A DNA stretch of 8,320 bases. Source: Desulfobacteraceae bacterium (lineage in GTDB: Bacteria; Desulfobacterota; Desulfobacteria; Desulfobacterales; Desulfosalsimonadaceae). Every line of letters starts with the position of its first letter. The stretch's first letter is position 1. Position numbers and translations under genes: made by a program. Location: NCBI GenBank assembly GCA_011389605.1, contig JAABTZ010000115.1, positions 1 through 8,320 on the forward strand, given 5' to 3'. Positions 1 through 7,851 of the stretch are shown piece after piece. The notes beneath the pieces are model-generated. The model ran no database searches. It was not told where the DNA came from and worked only from the letters and a program-made list of their open reading frames with translations.

Positions 1-1033
1 CTATGTTTTTTAAATGCTTGTGCAAAGCGTGTTTGCCAGAGTGCTTGCCCATCACCAGCTTGCTTGTGGTCAGCCCGATTGTCTCGGGTTTCATGATCTC
101 GTAGGTCATGGGATTCTGTAAAACCCCGTGCTGGTGAATCCCTGATTCATGGGCAAAGGCATTGGCACCCACAATGGCCTTGTTGGGCTGCACCGGCATG
201 CCGGTGATCATGCTCACTAGTCTGCTGATTCTGTATATGCGCGAGGTTTCAATACCAGTTGTAACCGGCAGGTAAGTGGGCCGGGTGTTTAACGTCATCA
301 CAAGTTCTTCAAGTGATGTGTTGCCCGCCCGCTCGCCGATGCCGTTTATGGTGACCTCGGCCTGGCGTGCGCCGTTTTCAATTGCTGCAAGCGTATTTGC
401 CACGGCCAGGCCCAGGTCGTTGTGACAGTGCACGCTTAAAATCACCTTTTCTATGTTGGGTGTGTTTTTGCGCACGTAGGCAACAAGCTGGCCAAATTCC
501 CGGGGAATGGCATATCCCACCGTGTCGGGCAGGTTTATGACCTTTGCCCCGGCATCGATTACGGCTTCAAAGACCCGGCAGAGGAAATCCGGATCGCTTC
601 TGGAGCCGTCTTCTGCTGAAAACTCGACGTTATCGGTGAACGAACAGGCGTATTTGACCGCATCCACGGCGTTTTTAAGCACTTCTTCCCTGGACATGCT
701 AAGCTTGTACTGCATGTGAATGTCCGAGGTTGCAAGAAATGTGTGGATGCGGGGCATGGCGGCATGGCTGACCGCTTTCCAGGCCCGGTCTATATCGTGC
801 ACCGATGCCCTGGCCAGAGCCACCACCTCGGAGTTGGTCACTTTCCGGGCCACTTCGGCAACTGCCTCGAAATCGCCCTCCGAGGCCGCAGGAAACCCGG
901 CTTCAATTGCATCGACTCCCAGTTTTTCCAGCTGGGTGGCCAGGCGCACCTTCTCGGCGGTGTTCATGCTTGCCCCGGGCGACTGCTCACCATCCCTTAA
1001 GGTGGTGTCAAGTATGTATACTTTTTCTTTCAT
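1..1033 (-). CDS. leuA: 2-isopropylmalate synthase LeuA, N-terminal 344 residues (runs off the left edge)
   Basis: Catalyses the first committed step of leucine synthesis: 2-ketoisovalerate plus acetyl-CoA gives 2-isopropylmalate. Translating the minus strand from ATG at 1031-1033 gives an uninterrupted frame to base 1. The N-terminus has ILDTTLRDGEQSPG (R13 and D14), the barrel holds VHCHND at about 201-206 (H202, H204), and NGIGERAGN ends in N238. D14, H202, H204 and N238 are the divalent-metal and catalytic set known for this family. A conserved AFAHESGIHQHG segment lies around H295. The window holds the TIM barrel and the start of the linker; the C-terminal leucine-binding regulatory domain lies outside, so feedback control cannot be judged. 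The start is firm: AGGAG at 1042-1046 sits 8 nt upstream, and the ATG shares one base with the cimA stop (TGATG), which suggests translational coupling. The GERAGN form of the motif separates it from the neighbouring CimA (GERCGN). Confidence 0.95.
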   Translation of the reverse strand, partial: MKEKVYILDTTLRDGEQSPGASMNTAEKVRLATQLEKLGVDAIEAGFPAASEGDFEAVAEVARKVTNSEVVALARASVHDIDRAWKAVSHAAMPRIHTFLATSDIHMQYKLSMSREEVLKNAVDAVKYACSFTDNVEFSAEDGSRSDPDFLCRVFEAVIDAGAKVINLPDTVGYAIPREFGQLVAYVRKNTPNIEKVILSVHCHNDLGLAVANTLAAIENGARQAEVTINGIGERAGNTSLEELVMTLNTRPTYLPVTTGIETSRIYRISRLVSMITGMPVQPNKAIVGANAFAHESGIHQHGVLQNPMTYEIMKPETIGLTTSKLVMGKHSGKHALHKHLKNI

Positions 1034-1046
1034 CACGTTGACTCCT
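1031..1046 (-). promoter_or_regulatory. leuA ribosome binding site and TGATG stop-start overlap with cimA
   Basis: Read on the minus strand, AGGAG (1042-1046) is followed by 8 nt and then TGATG, in which the cimA TGA stop and the leuA ATG start share one base. The binding site lies inside the last codons of cimA. Such an arrangement usually couples translation of the second gene to termination of the first, which would keep CimA and LeuA synthesis in proportion. The coupling itself is inferred. Confidence 0.8.
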
Positions 1047-2649
1047 GGTAGTTCTGATTGTTCCCGTTTTTCACCCGGGCCAGTTTGTACTGGAAGCTGT
1101 CTGCCAGGGCCTGCCAGCTGGCCTCGATAATGTCTTCGGAAACCCCGATGGTGCTCCAGATAGCTTCCTGGTCCCTTGACTCGATTAACACCCTTACCTT
1201 TGCGGCCGTGCCGTCCCTGCCGTCGAGCACCCGTACCTTGAAATCCACCAGGCGAAACGGGTCGAGCATGTTTTTATAGACGTTGTTTAAGGCCTTTCTA
1301 AGGGAATTGTCCAGTGCGCTGACCGGCCCGCTTCCTTCCGCGGCGGTAATTTCCTCAACACCGTCTACATTGATTTTTATTACGGCGCTTGACCGGCAGA
1401 GCCGGTCTTTTTCCTTTTCCACCGTGACCCTGAAGGATTCCAGCTCAAAGTAGGGTGTGAACTGGTTTGTTAGTTTTTCCATCAGAATCCGCAAAGAACC
1501 GTCTGCCACGTCGTACTGGTAGCCTTCCTGCTCAAGGCGCTTGACAGTGTTGACAATCTCTGCGTAATCATAGCCGTTTTCGTCCACCGGAAAGCCAAGT
1601 TCTTTTGCCTTGTAGCGGATATTTCCCTTGCCGGCCATGTCAGAGATGAGCACCCTCCGGCGGTTTCCCACAAGTTCAGGGGTCATGTGTTCATAGGAAC
1701 GGGGCTCTTTCATGATGGCATCCACATGCAGCCCGCCCTTGTGGGTAAATGCGCTTTTGCCCACAAAGGGCCGGCTGTTTATGGGCGTCATGTTTGCGGT
1801 TTCACTCACATACAGCGAAACCATCTGAAGCTTGGCCATATTTTCTTCAGAAATGCAGTCATAGCCCATTTTCAATTGAAGAATGGGGATAATGGATGTA
1901 AGGTCCGCATTACCGCAGCGCTCGCCGTATCCGTTTATTGTTCCCTGCACCACGGATGCACCTGCGCGCACTGCGGTAATGGAATTTGCCACTGCAAGGC
2001 CTGAATCGTTATGGGTGTGGATTCCAATGGGAACCGGCCGGCCTGCTGCCTGGTCTATCACTTTTTTGATGGCCCTTGTGATTTCCTCGATTTCGTGGGG
2101 CAGGGCGCCGCCGTTGGTATCGCACAGGGCAATGGCATCGGCGCCACCTGCCACGGCCGCTTCTATGGTTTGGGTTGTATATTGAGGGTTTTCCTTGTAG
2201 CCGTCAAAAAAATGCTCTGCATCGTAGTGCACTTCAAGGCCGTGCTTTTTAAGATAGGCCACCGAGTTTTTAATCATTTCAAGATTGGCTTCCATGGGGA
2301 TGCCCAGGATTTTTTTAACATGCAGATCCCAGCTTTTCCCCACAATGGTTCCCACCGGCGCACGGCTTTCAATAATGACGTTTAACTGCCGGTCTTTTTC
2401 AGGCGTGCTTCCGTATTTATGTGTGGAGCCGAAAGCTGCTATTTTTGAGTTTTCAAAGTGCTCATTTGCCGCAAGTTTGAAAAAATCAAAATCCTTGGCC
2501 GATGCTCCGGGCCATCCCCCCTCGATGTAATGTATGCCCATGTCATCGAGTTTGCGGGCGATTTTAAGCTTGTCCTGGGCGGTAAAACTTATTTTCTCGC
2601 CCTGGGTTCCGTCTCTTAGTGTAGTGTCGTAAAGCCTTATGGATTCCAT
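1033..2649 (-). CDS. cimA: (R)-citramalate synthase CimA
   Basis: Condenses pyruvate with acetyl-CoA to (R)-citramalate, the entry to the threonine-independent route to 2-oxobutyrate and isoleucine. The protein has 538 residues, usual for the long citramalate synthase family found in Geobacter and relatives. Visible features are YDTTLRDGTQGE at 7-18 (R12, D13), GGWPGA at 44-49, HTHND at 211-215, NGYGERCGN at 239-247 and FTHKGGLHVD at 301-310. D13, H211, H213 and N247 match the metal-binding set of the LeuA/CimA superfamily. Residues from about 400 onward form the LeuA-type dimerisation/allosteric domain, where isoleucine binds in family members. The 'DGTQGE' and 'GGWPG' signatures, where LeuA has 'DGEQSP' and 'AGFPA', distinguish it from LeuA, homocitrate synthase and HMG-CoA lyase. 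GAAGG at 2655-2659 lies 5 nt before the ATG. It follows ilvC after 27 bp and overlaps leuA by one base, so it belongs to the same transcript. Confidence 0.93.
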   Translation of the reverse strand: MESIRLYDTTLRDGTQGEKISFTAQDKLKIARKLDDMGIHYIEGGWPGASAKDFDFFKLAANEHFENSKIAAFGSTHKYGSTPEKDRQLNVIIESRAPVGTIVGKSWDLHVKKILGIPMEANLEMIKNSVAYLKKHGLEVHYDAEHFFDGYKENPQYTTQTIEAAVAGGADAIALCDTNGGALPHEIEEITRAIKKVIDQAAGRPVPIGIHTHNDSGLAVANSITAVRAGASVVQGTINGYGERCGNADLTSIIPILQLKMGYDCISEENMAKLQMVSLYVSETANMTPINSRPFVGKSAFTHKGGLHVDAIMKEPRSYEHMTPELVGNRRRVLISDMAGKGNIRYKAKELGFPVDENGYDYAEIVNTVKRLEQEGYQYDVADGSLRILMEKLTNQFTPYFELESFRVTVEKEKDRLCRSSAVIKINVDGVEEITAAEGSGPVSALDNSLRKALNNVYKNMLDPFRLVDFKVRVLDGRDGTAAKVRVLIESRDQEAIWSTIGVSEDIIEASWQALADSFQYKLARVKNGNNQNYQEST

Positions 2650-2676
2650 GGAAACCTTCTTTATTTAATTATTGAT

Positions 2677-3732
2677 TTATTTTTTCCCCCGGCGCTCCGG
2701 CCGCAGTGAGCGTACAGCGGCGCCGGCTTTCCACATCTCGGAGTTTTTGATTGCATCAAGTTCCCGGGTAAGCTTTTCCCGGTAATCCGGTGTGCTGTTG
2801 GCCTCAAGAACACGCTTGGTCTCTTTTCCCGATGCAACGCTTTTATAGAGGTCGTCAAAAATCGGGGCCACGGCATCCCGGAATTTGGGCGCCCAGTCCA
2901 GGGCTCCGCGCTGGGCTGTTGTGCTGCAGTTGGAAAACATCCAGTCCATGCCGTTTTCATCCACCAAGCGAATAAGGCTCTGGGTCAGCTCCTCGACGGT
3001 TTCGTTAAAGGCTTCGCTGGGGCTGTGGCCGTGGCTGCGAAGAGTATTGTACTGGGCTTCCATAACACCTGCAAGACATCCCATGAGAACGCCGCGCTCG
3101 CCGGTGAGATCGCTGAACACCTCTTTTTCAAATGTGGTGGGAAACAGATACCCCGAGCCGATGGCAATGCCGATGGCAAGGGCCCTTTGCCTGCCCCGGC
3201 CGGTATGATCCTGGTGAATGGCAAAGCTGGAGTTAATTCCCCGGCCTTCCAGGAAATTGTTGCGAACGCTGGTGCCCGAGCCCTTTGGCGCCACCAGGAT
3301 CACGTCCACGTTTTCAGGGGGAATGACTTCAGTCTGATCCTTGTAGACAATGGAGAACCCGTGGGAGAAATACAGGGCATCACCTTCATTGAGGCATTTT
3401 TTGATCATGGGCCATGTTGCCACCTGGCCGGCATCGGACATAAGCTCCATGATAATGGTACCTCGCTTTGCAGCCTCTTCCAGGGGGAAAAGGGTTTTGC
3501 CGGGAACAAATCCGTCGGATACGGCTTTTTCCCAGTATTCATCTCCTTCAAGCTGGCCCACGATAACCGACAGACCGTTGTCTTTAAGGTTTAATGCCTG
3601 GGCCGGGCCCTGGACCCCGTATCCCAGCACAACGATGGTCTCATCTTTTAAGACCTCCCTGGCTTTTTCCATGGTAAATTCATCTGAGGTAATGACCTCT
3701 TCTTCCATTCCGCCGAAATTTAATTTTGCCAT
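2677..3732 (-). CDS. ilvC: Ketol-acid reductoisomerase IlvC (class I), predicted NADH-preferring
   Basis: Converts 2-acetolactate or 2-aceto-2-hydroxybutyrate to the dihydroxy acid by Mg-dependent alkyl migration and reduction. At 351 residues it fits class I KARI, with an N-terminal Rossmann domain (to about 200) and a C-terminal helical knotted domain. GYGVQGPAQALN at 37-48 is the dinucleotide loop; APKGSGTSVR is at 148-157; SDLTGERG at 207-214 supplies metal ligands D208 and E212; FNETVEELTQS at 242-252 contributes E244 and E248; CSTTAQRGALDW is at 269-280. The beta2-alphaB loop (59-70, GQLEGDEYWEKA) has Leu, Asp and Tyr at positions 61, 64 and 66, where NADPH enzymes usually carry Arg and Ser/Thr contacting the 2'-phosphate; this predicts NADH use (inference). 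GGAGG at 3741-3745 is 8 nt before the ATG. A 101-bp gap to ilvN holds a heptad repeat array, and cimA follows after 27 bp. Confidence 0.96.
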   Translation of the reverse strand: MAKLNFGGMEEEVITSDEFTMEKAREVLKDETIVVLGYGVQGPAQALNLKDNGLSVIVGQLEGDEYWEKAVSDGFVPGKTLFPLEEAAKRGTIIMELMSDAGQVATWPMIKKCLNEGDALYFSHGFSIVYKDQTEVIPPENVDVILVAPKGSGTSVRNNFLEGRGINSSFAIHQDHTGRGRQRALAIGIAIGSGYLFPTTFEKEVFSDLTGERGVLMGCLAGVMEAQYNTLRSHGHSPSEAFNETVEELTQSLIRLVDENGMDWMFSNCSTTAQRGALDWAPKFRDAVAPIFDDLYKSVASGKETKRVLEANSTPDYREKLTRELDAIKNSEMWKAGAAVRSLRPERRGKK

Positions 3733-3750
3733 GTTTTTATCCTCCGTGTG

Positions 3751-3820
3751 AGTCAGTTATGAGTTATGAGTTATCAGTAGTGAGTTATGAGTAGTGAGTT
3801 TTAAGTTTTAAGTTTTAAGT
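3751..3820 (-). repeat. Ten-unit heptanucleotide tandem array in the ilvN-ilvC spacer
   Basis: On the transcribed (minus) strand, ten consecutive 7-base units each begin with ACT, in exact 7-nt phase across 70 bp. From 3820 downward they are: ACTTAAA three times, ACTCACT, ACTCATA, ACTCACT, ACTGATA, ACTCATA twice, ACTGACT. The array fills most of the gap between the ilvN stop (3834) and the ilvC ribosome binding site (3741-3745). The transcript strand has only two G residues in 70 nt, so the RNA should be almost unstructured, and it holds stop codons in several frames, so it is not coding. Short tandem heptamers are known in intergenic DNA of cyanobacteria and other bacteria; their function is unclear. 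Confidence 0.93.
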
Positions 3821-3833
3821 AAAATCAATCGCT

Positions 3834-4322
3834 TTATTTGTTTTCCCTTGGGAGGGCAACGCAGCCTGTGCGTGCGATTTCGCGGATTCCGAAGGGTTTG
3901 AGCAAATTGAGCACGGCCTCGATTTTATCAGGGTCACCTTCTATTTTAAGGGTGAAATGCTCCATGCCCACATCCACGACCTGGCCGCGGAAGATATCAG
4001 TGATGCGCAGAATCTCGGCTCTGTGATCCGAGCGGGCGTTTACTTTCACCAGGGCCATCTCCCGCTGCACATACTTGGTGCCGGTCAGATCCGCCACTTT
4101 AATGACGTTGATCAGCTTGTTTAGCTGTTTTAAAATCTGTTCTATGATCATGGGGCTGCCCTTGGTGACCATGGTTATGCGGGATACGCCCGGCTCCACG
4201 GTTTCTGCCACGCTTAAGCTTTCAATGTTGTATCCTCTGCCGGAAAACAATCCGGTGATTCGCGAAAGCACGCCCGGTTCATTGTCCACGAGAATGGAGA
4301 GTAAGTGTTTTTTTTCGCTCAT
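3834..4322 (-). CDS. ilvN: Acetolactate synthase small (regulatory) subunit IlvN/IlvH type
   Basis: Regulatory subunit of acetohydroxyacid synthase; it activates the large subunit and confers feedback inhibition by valine. The 162-residue protein has an N-terminal ACT domain (about 4-80) followed by the ALS small-subunit C-terminal domain (about 85-158), the length of E. coli IlvH rather than the shorter E. coli IlvN. The segment VDNEPGVLSRITGLFSGRGY aligns with IlvH, placing N14 and G17 at the positions of IlvH Asn11 and Gly14, which line the valine site. Feedback by valine is therefore expected (inference). An upstream TTG at 4326-4328 would add two residues, but AAGGA at 4330-4334 would then be 1 nt away; from the ATG at 4320-4322 it is 7 nt away, so ATG is chosen. 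It lies 62 bp downstream of ilvB and 101 bp upstream of ilvC, in one transcription unit. Confidence 0.94.
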   Translation of the reverse strand: MSEKKHLLSILVDNEPGVLSRITGLFSGRGYNIESLSVAETVEPGVSRITMVTKGSPMIIEQILKQLNKLINVIKVADLTGTKYVQREMALVKVNARSDHRAEILRITDIFRGQVVDVGMEHFTLKIEGDPDKIEAVLNLLKPFGIREIARTGCVALPRENK

Positions 4323-4384
4323 GGTCAAATCCTTGCCAACTTGAGATTATTTTTTTACAAAACCCAACCATCACCGGCTGTTTG

Positions 4385-6073
4385 CTATACAAGCAGCATT
4401 TTCTTGATGGACACGCCTGCGGGAACCATGGGATAGACGCTTTCCTCGGGCTCCACTACAAAGTCCATGATCACCGGTTTGTTGCATTCCAGTCCCTGCT
4501 TGAGCACCTGGGCCACTTCTTCGGGTTTTTTGGCCCTCAGACCCACGGCTCCGTAAGCTTCGGCCAGTTTTACAAAATCAGGTGCATGGGCAAACTTGGT
4601 TGAAGCATACCGCCGTTTGTAAAACAGTTCCTGCCACTGGCGCACCATGCCCAGAAAGCCGTTGTTTAGTATCACCACTTTTACCGGCAGCTCATATTGC
4701 ACAGCTGTTGCCAGCTCCTGAATGTTCATCTGTATGGAGCCGTCGCCGGCAATATCAACAACGGGCCTGCCCGGTGCACCCACCTGGGCGCCGATTGCAG
4801 CCGGAAGGCCGAATCCCATGGCTCCAAGCCCGCCGGAAGTTATAAAATGGCCCGGCTCCTTTACGTGATAGTACTGGGCCGCCCACATCTGGTTCTGGCC
4901 TACCTCGGTGGCAATTATCGCATCTCCGCCTGTAAGATCATAAAGGGTTTCAATCACGTACTGGGGCTTGATCACGTCTGCCTGTTTGTAGGCAAGGGGC
5001 GTGGTCTTTTTCCAGTCCTCTATTTCCTCCAGCCAGGGTTTTCGTTTTTTTTCAATTCCTGTCCAGTCCTGTTTTCCGGCAAGGGTGTTTAACTCTTTGA
5101 GCGAGATCTTGCAGTCACCCACCACAGGCACGTCAACAGCCACATTTTTCTGAATCGATGTGGGATCTATGTCGATCTGTACGATTTTGGCACCGGGTGC
5201 AAATTCGTCCACCTTGCCTGTTACCCTGTCATCAAAGCGCACGCCCACCGCGATGAGCAGATCGCATTCTGAAATCGCCATGTTGGCCCGAAACGTGCCG
5301 TGCATTCCAAGCATTCCAAGCCACAATGGATGGGTGCCGGGAAATCCGCCAAGTCCCATAAGAGTGCTGGTAACAGGTATCTGCGTTTTGACGGCCAGTT
5401 CCGTGAGTTCCTTGTGAGCCTTGGAAAGGCTGACGCCGCCGCCGGAGAATAGCACTGGTTTTTCCGCCTTGACAATAAGCTCCATTACCTTTTGCAGCTG
5501 CTTGATATTGGGCTTGTATGTAGGATTATATGTCTTTAGTTTAACCTCGCCGGGCACCTTGAACTCGGTTGTGGCATTGATTACGTCCTTGGGCAGATCA
5601 ACCAGCACCGGCCCGGGTCTTCCCGAACGGGCAATGTGGAAGGCCTCCTTGATTGTGCGGGCAAGGTCCTTGACATTTTTTACCAGATAATTGTGCTTTG
5701 TGCACGGCCGGGTTATTCCTACAATGTCGACTTCCTGGAAAGCATCATTTCCTATGAGCGCGGTGGGCACCTGGCCTGTGAAGATTACCATGGGGATTGA
5801 ATCCATGTATGCCGATGCTATACCGGTTACGGTATTTGTGGCACCGGGCCCTGAGGTCACCAGGCAGACGCCGACCTTCCCGCTGGCCCTTGCATATCCG
5901 TCTGCCGCATGGGTGGCTCCCTGTTCATGCCGCACCAGGTAATGTTTGATGGTTTTTTCCTCCATCAGGGCGTCGTAAATATCTATAACTGATCCGCCCG
6001 GATAGCCAAAGATGGTGTCCACACCTTCTTCCTGAAGCATTTTCAGCAGTATTTGTGCACCTTTGAGCTTCAT
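4385..6073 (-). CDS. ilvB: Acetolactate synthase (acetohydroxyacid synthase) large catalytic subunit
   Basis: Thiamine-diphosphate- and FAD-dependent enzyme that joins two pyruvates to 2-acetolactate (valine, leucine) or pyruvate and 2-oxobutyrate to 2-aceto-2-hydroxybutyrate (isoleucine). The 562 residues are full length. Domains in order are the N-terminal pyrimidine-binding domain (about 1-165), the central FAD-associated domain (about 190-330) and the C-terminal pyrophosphate-binding domain (about 370-550). Catalytic E50 sits in VRHEQGATHAADGYARA. The Mg/ThDP motif begins with GDG at 443-445 and ends with NN at 470-471. FLGMVRQWQ at 473-481 holds the tryptophan (W480) known from plant and yeast enzymes as a herbicide-contact residue. 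RFDDRVTG at 279-286 is the usual AHAS signature and separates it from glyoxylate carboligase and pyruvate oxidase. GAGG at 6081-6084 lies 7 nt before the ATG. It sits 48 bp after ilvD and is paired with the regulatory subunit gene downstream. Confidence 0.96.
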   Translation of the reverse strand: MKLKGAQILLKMLQEEGVDTIFGYPGGSVIDIYDALMEEKTIKHYLVRHEQGATHAADGYARASGKVGVCLVTSGPGATNTVTGIASAYMDSIPMVIFTGQVPTALIGNDAFQEVDIVGITRPCTKHNYLVKNVKDLARTIKEAFHIARSGRPGPVLVDLPKDVINATTEFKVPGEVKLKTYNPTYKPNIKQLQKVMELIVKAEKPVLFSGGGVSLSKAHKELTELAVKTQIPVTSTLMGLGGFPGTHPLWLGMLGMHGTFRANMAISECDLLIAVGVRFDDRVTGKVDEFAPGAKIVQIDIDPTSIQKNVAVDVPVVGDCKISLKELNTLAGKQDWTGIEKKRKPWLEEIEDWKKTTPLAYKQADVIKPQYVIETLYDLTGGDAIIATEVGQNQMWAAQYYHVKEPGHFITSGGLGAMGFGLPAAIGAQVGAPGRPVVDIAGDGSIQMNIQELATAVQYELPVKVVILNNGFLGMVRQWQELFYKRRYASTKFAHAPDFVKLAEAYGAVGLRAKKPEEVAQVLKQGLECNKPVIMDFVVEPEESVYPMVPAGVSIKKMLLV

Positions 6074-6121
6074 TGTCCGTCCTCGCTATGTTTATTGGCT
6101 AATTTAAAGTCCTGCTGCCCG

Positions 6122-7792
6122 TTATCCCTTCAGTACCGCGCCCTTGTCCGCGGATGTGACCTGCTTTGCATAACGTGCCATGTATCCTTTTGTGATCTTT
6201 GGTGCCGGGGCCTGCCATGCGGAAAGGCGTTTTTGGATTTCGTCTTCGTCTACTTTCAGGGTAATGCTTTTTCCTTTAATATCGATTAAAATCCGGTCTC
6301 CTTCTTTTACCACCGCTATGGGACCTTTGTGCATGGCTTCCGGGGATACGTGGCCGATGGCAGCCCCCCGGGTTCCGCCTGAAAACCGCCCGTCGGTTAT
6401 CAGGGCAACATCGGCGTCCAATCCCATGCCGGCAATCGATGATGTCGGAGTCAGCATCTCTCTCATGCCGGGCCCGCCCATGGGACCTTCATACCGGATT
6501 ACCACAACATCGCCTTTGTTGATTCGGCCATCCATTATGGCTTCCGTGGCTTCTTCCTCGGAGTCAAAGACCCGGGCCGGTCCTTCATGCCGCATCATCT
6601 GGTCAAGCACAGCTGACTGCTTTACCACGCAGCCGTTGGGCGCCAGGTTGCCAAACAGCACGGCAAGGCCGCCCACCTTGTGATAAGCCTTGTCTATGGG
6701 CCTGATAACCTCCGGGTCTATTACCCTGGCGGATGCAAGGTTGTCTTTAACGGTTTTTCCGGTGACAGTCATGCATCCTGTATCAATAAGACCTGCGTCT
6801 GCAAGGGTTTTCATGACCCCGCCGATGCCTCCGGCCCGGTCCAGGTCTTCTATGTGGTATGCGCCGCCCGGGCTAAGGGAGCACAGGTGCGGAATCCGGT
6901 TGCTGATTGTGTTGATCCGGTCCAGGTCAAGGGCGATTCCTGCTTCGTGGGCCAGGGCTGCAATATGGAGCACCGTGTTGGTGGAGCATCCAAGGGCCAT
7001 GTCAACGCAAAGGGCGTTTTCAAAGGCCTGATCCGTTAAAATCCGGCTTGGTACAATACCTTGTTCAAGCAGGGAGACGATCTGCATGCCTGCCTGTTTG
7101 GCCAGTCTTATCCGGGCCGACATTACCGCCGGGATAGTTCCGTTTCCGGCAAGACCCAGGCCGATTGCCTCTGTGAGACAATTCATGGAGTTGGCCGTAA
7201 ACATGCCCGAACAGGACCCGCACGTTGGGCATGCCGCGTTTTCAATTCCGCAGAGCTCTTCTTCAGACATCAGGCCCCGCTTTACCTTGCCCACTGACTC
7301 AAATACCGAAATCAGGTCCACTTTCTCCTTTGGGTTTGCGGGATTGCGGCCTGCAAGCATGGGTCCGCCGGAAATGAAAATGGCGGGAATATCCAGCCGG
7401 GCTGCAGCCATTAACATGCCGGGCACTATCTTGTCGCAATTGGGGATCAGCACCAAAGCGTCAAATGCATGGGCAGTGGCCATGATTTCAATGGAGTCGG
7501 CAATCAGTTCCCGGCTGCCCAGGGAATACTTCATGCCCTCATGGCCCATGGCAATGCCGTCGCAAACGCCTATTGTGCCGAACTCAACTGGAGTGCCCCC
7601 GCCCATGTATATGCCTGCTTTGACAGCTTCGCTGATCTGGTTTAAGTGCACATGCCCTGGTATCACGGTGTTTACAGAATTGGCCACCCCGATAAGGGGG
7701 CGGCGGATTTCGTCGTCCGTGTAGCCAACAGCCTTGAGCAATGCCCTGTGAGGGGCCTTTCCAATACCCTGCTTGGCGATATCGCTTTTCAT
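6122..7792 (-). CDS. ilvD: Dihydroxy-acid dehydratase IlvD
   Basis: Iron-sulfur dehydratase that turns 2,3-dihydroxy-isovalerate and 2,3-dihydroxy-3-methylvalerate into the 2-oxo acids preceding valine/leucine and isoleucine. The 556 residues match the family length. Visible motifs are GVANSVNTVIPGHVHL at 35-50, CDGIAMGHEGM at 77-87 (metal ligand D78), NCDKIVPGMLMAA at 118-130 (cluster ligand C119, K121), ACPTCGSCSGMFTANSMN at 187-204, RYEGPMGGPGM at 433-443 (E435) and DGRFSGGT at 467-474, with S471 the presumed catalytic serine. The residue at the VIPGH position is Gly, not the Cys of the plant-type [2Fe-2S] enzymes, so an E. coli-like oxygen-labile [4Fe-4S] cluster is more likely (inference). 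It is the first structural gene of the operon. AAAGGGGG at 7800-7807 lies 7 nt before the ATG and just after the attenuator terminator, so its expression depends directly on read-through. Confidence 0.96.
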   Translation of the reverse strand: MKSDIAKQGIGKAPHRALLKAVGYTDDEIRRPLIGVANSVNTVIPGHVHLNQISEAVKAGIYMGGGTPVEFGTIGVCDGIAMGHEGMKYSLGSRELIADSIEIMATAHAFDALVLIPNCDKIVPGMLMAAARLDIPAIFISGGPMLAGRNPANPKEKVDLISVFESVGKVKRGLMSEEELCGIENAACPTCGSCSGMFTANSMNCLTEAIGLGLAGNGTIPAVMSARIRLAKQAGMQIVSLLEQGIVPSRILTDQAFENALCVDMALGCSTNTVLHIAALAHEAGIALDLDRINTISNRIPHLCSLSPGGAYHIEDLDRAGGIGGVMKTLADAGLIDTGCMTVTGKTVKDNLASARVIDPEVIRPIDKAYHKVGGLAVLFGNLAPNGCVVKQSAVLDQMMRHEGPARVFDSEEEATEAIMDGRINKGDVVVIRYEGPMGGPGMREMLTPTSSIAGMGLDADVALITDGRFSGGTRGAAIGHVSPEAMHKGPIAVVKEGDRILIDIKGKSITLKVDEDEIQKRLSAWQAPAPKITKGYMARYAKQVTSADKGAVLKG

Positions 7793-7799
7793 TATTTGT

Positions 7800-7807
7800 C
7801 CCCCTTT
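7800..7807 (-). promoter_or_regulatory. ilvD ribosome binding site directly below the attenuator
   Basis: Minus-strand AAAGGGGG lies 7 nt before the ilvD ATG. It begins only 5 nt after the end of the terminator U-tract (7813), so it is absent from RNA terminated at the attenuator and present only in read-through transcripts. Confidence 0.75.
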
Positions 7808-7812
7808 GAAAC

Positions 7813-7851
7813 AAAAAAACCGCTACCAGCTTTGCAGGGCTGATAACGGTT
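7813..7851 (-). terminator. Rho-independent attenuator terminator (3:4 hairpin) before ilvD
   Basis: On the minus strand AACCGTTATCAGC (7839-7851) pairs along its full 13 bases with GCTGGTAGCGGTT (7818-7830), with two G-U wobbles and no mismatch. The loop is 8 nt (CCTGCAAA). The stem runs directly into seven T residues (7813-7819). It lies between the leader peptide and ilvD, with the ilvD start only about 20 nt further on, so its purpose is control of entry into the operon rather than ending an upstream gene. Confidence 0.92.

Noticed and set aside
4323..4328. TTG start for ilvN giving two extra residues
   Set aside because: The AAGGA site would be only 1 nt from the TTG, against 7 nt from the ATG at 4320-4322.
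4323..4384. Possible terminator or regulatory site in the ilvB-ilvN gap
   Set aside because: There is a short A-run on the transcript strand but no stable GC stem before a T-tract; it looks like an ordinary spacer.
507..7843. Numerous plus-strand frames of 60-210 codons opposite the ilv, cimA and leuA genes
   Set aside because: They lie antisense to genes with clear family motifs, show no recognisable domains, and fit chance open frames on the reverse of well-coded DNA.
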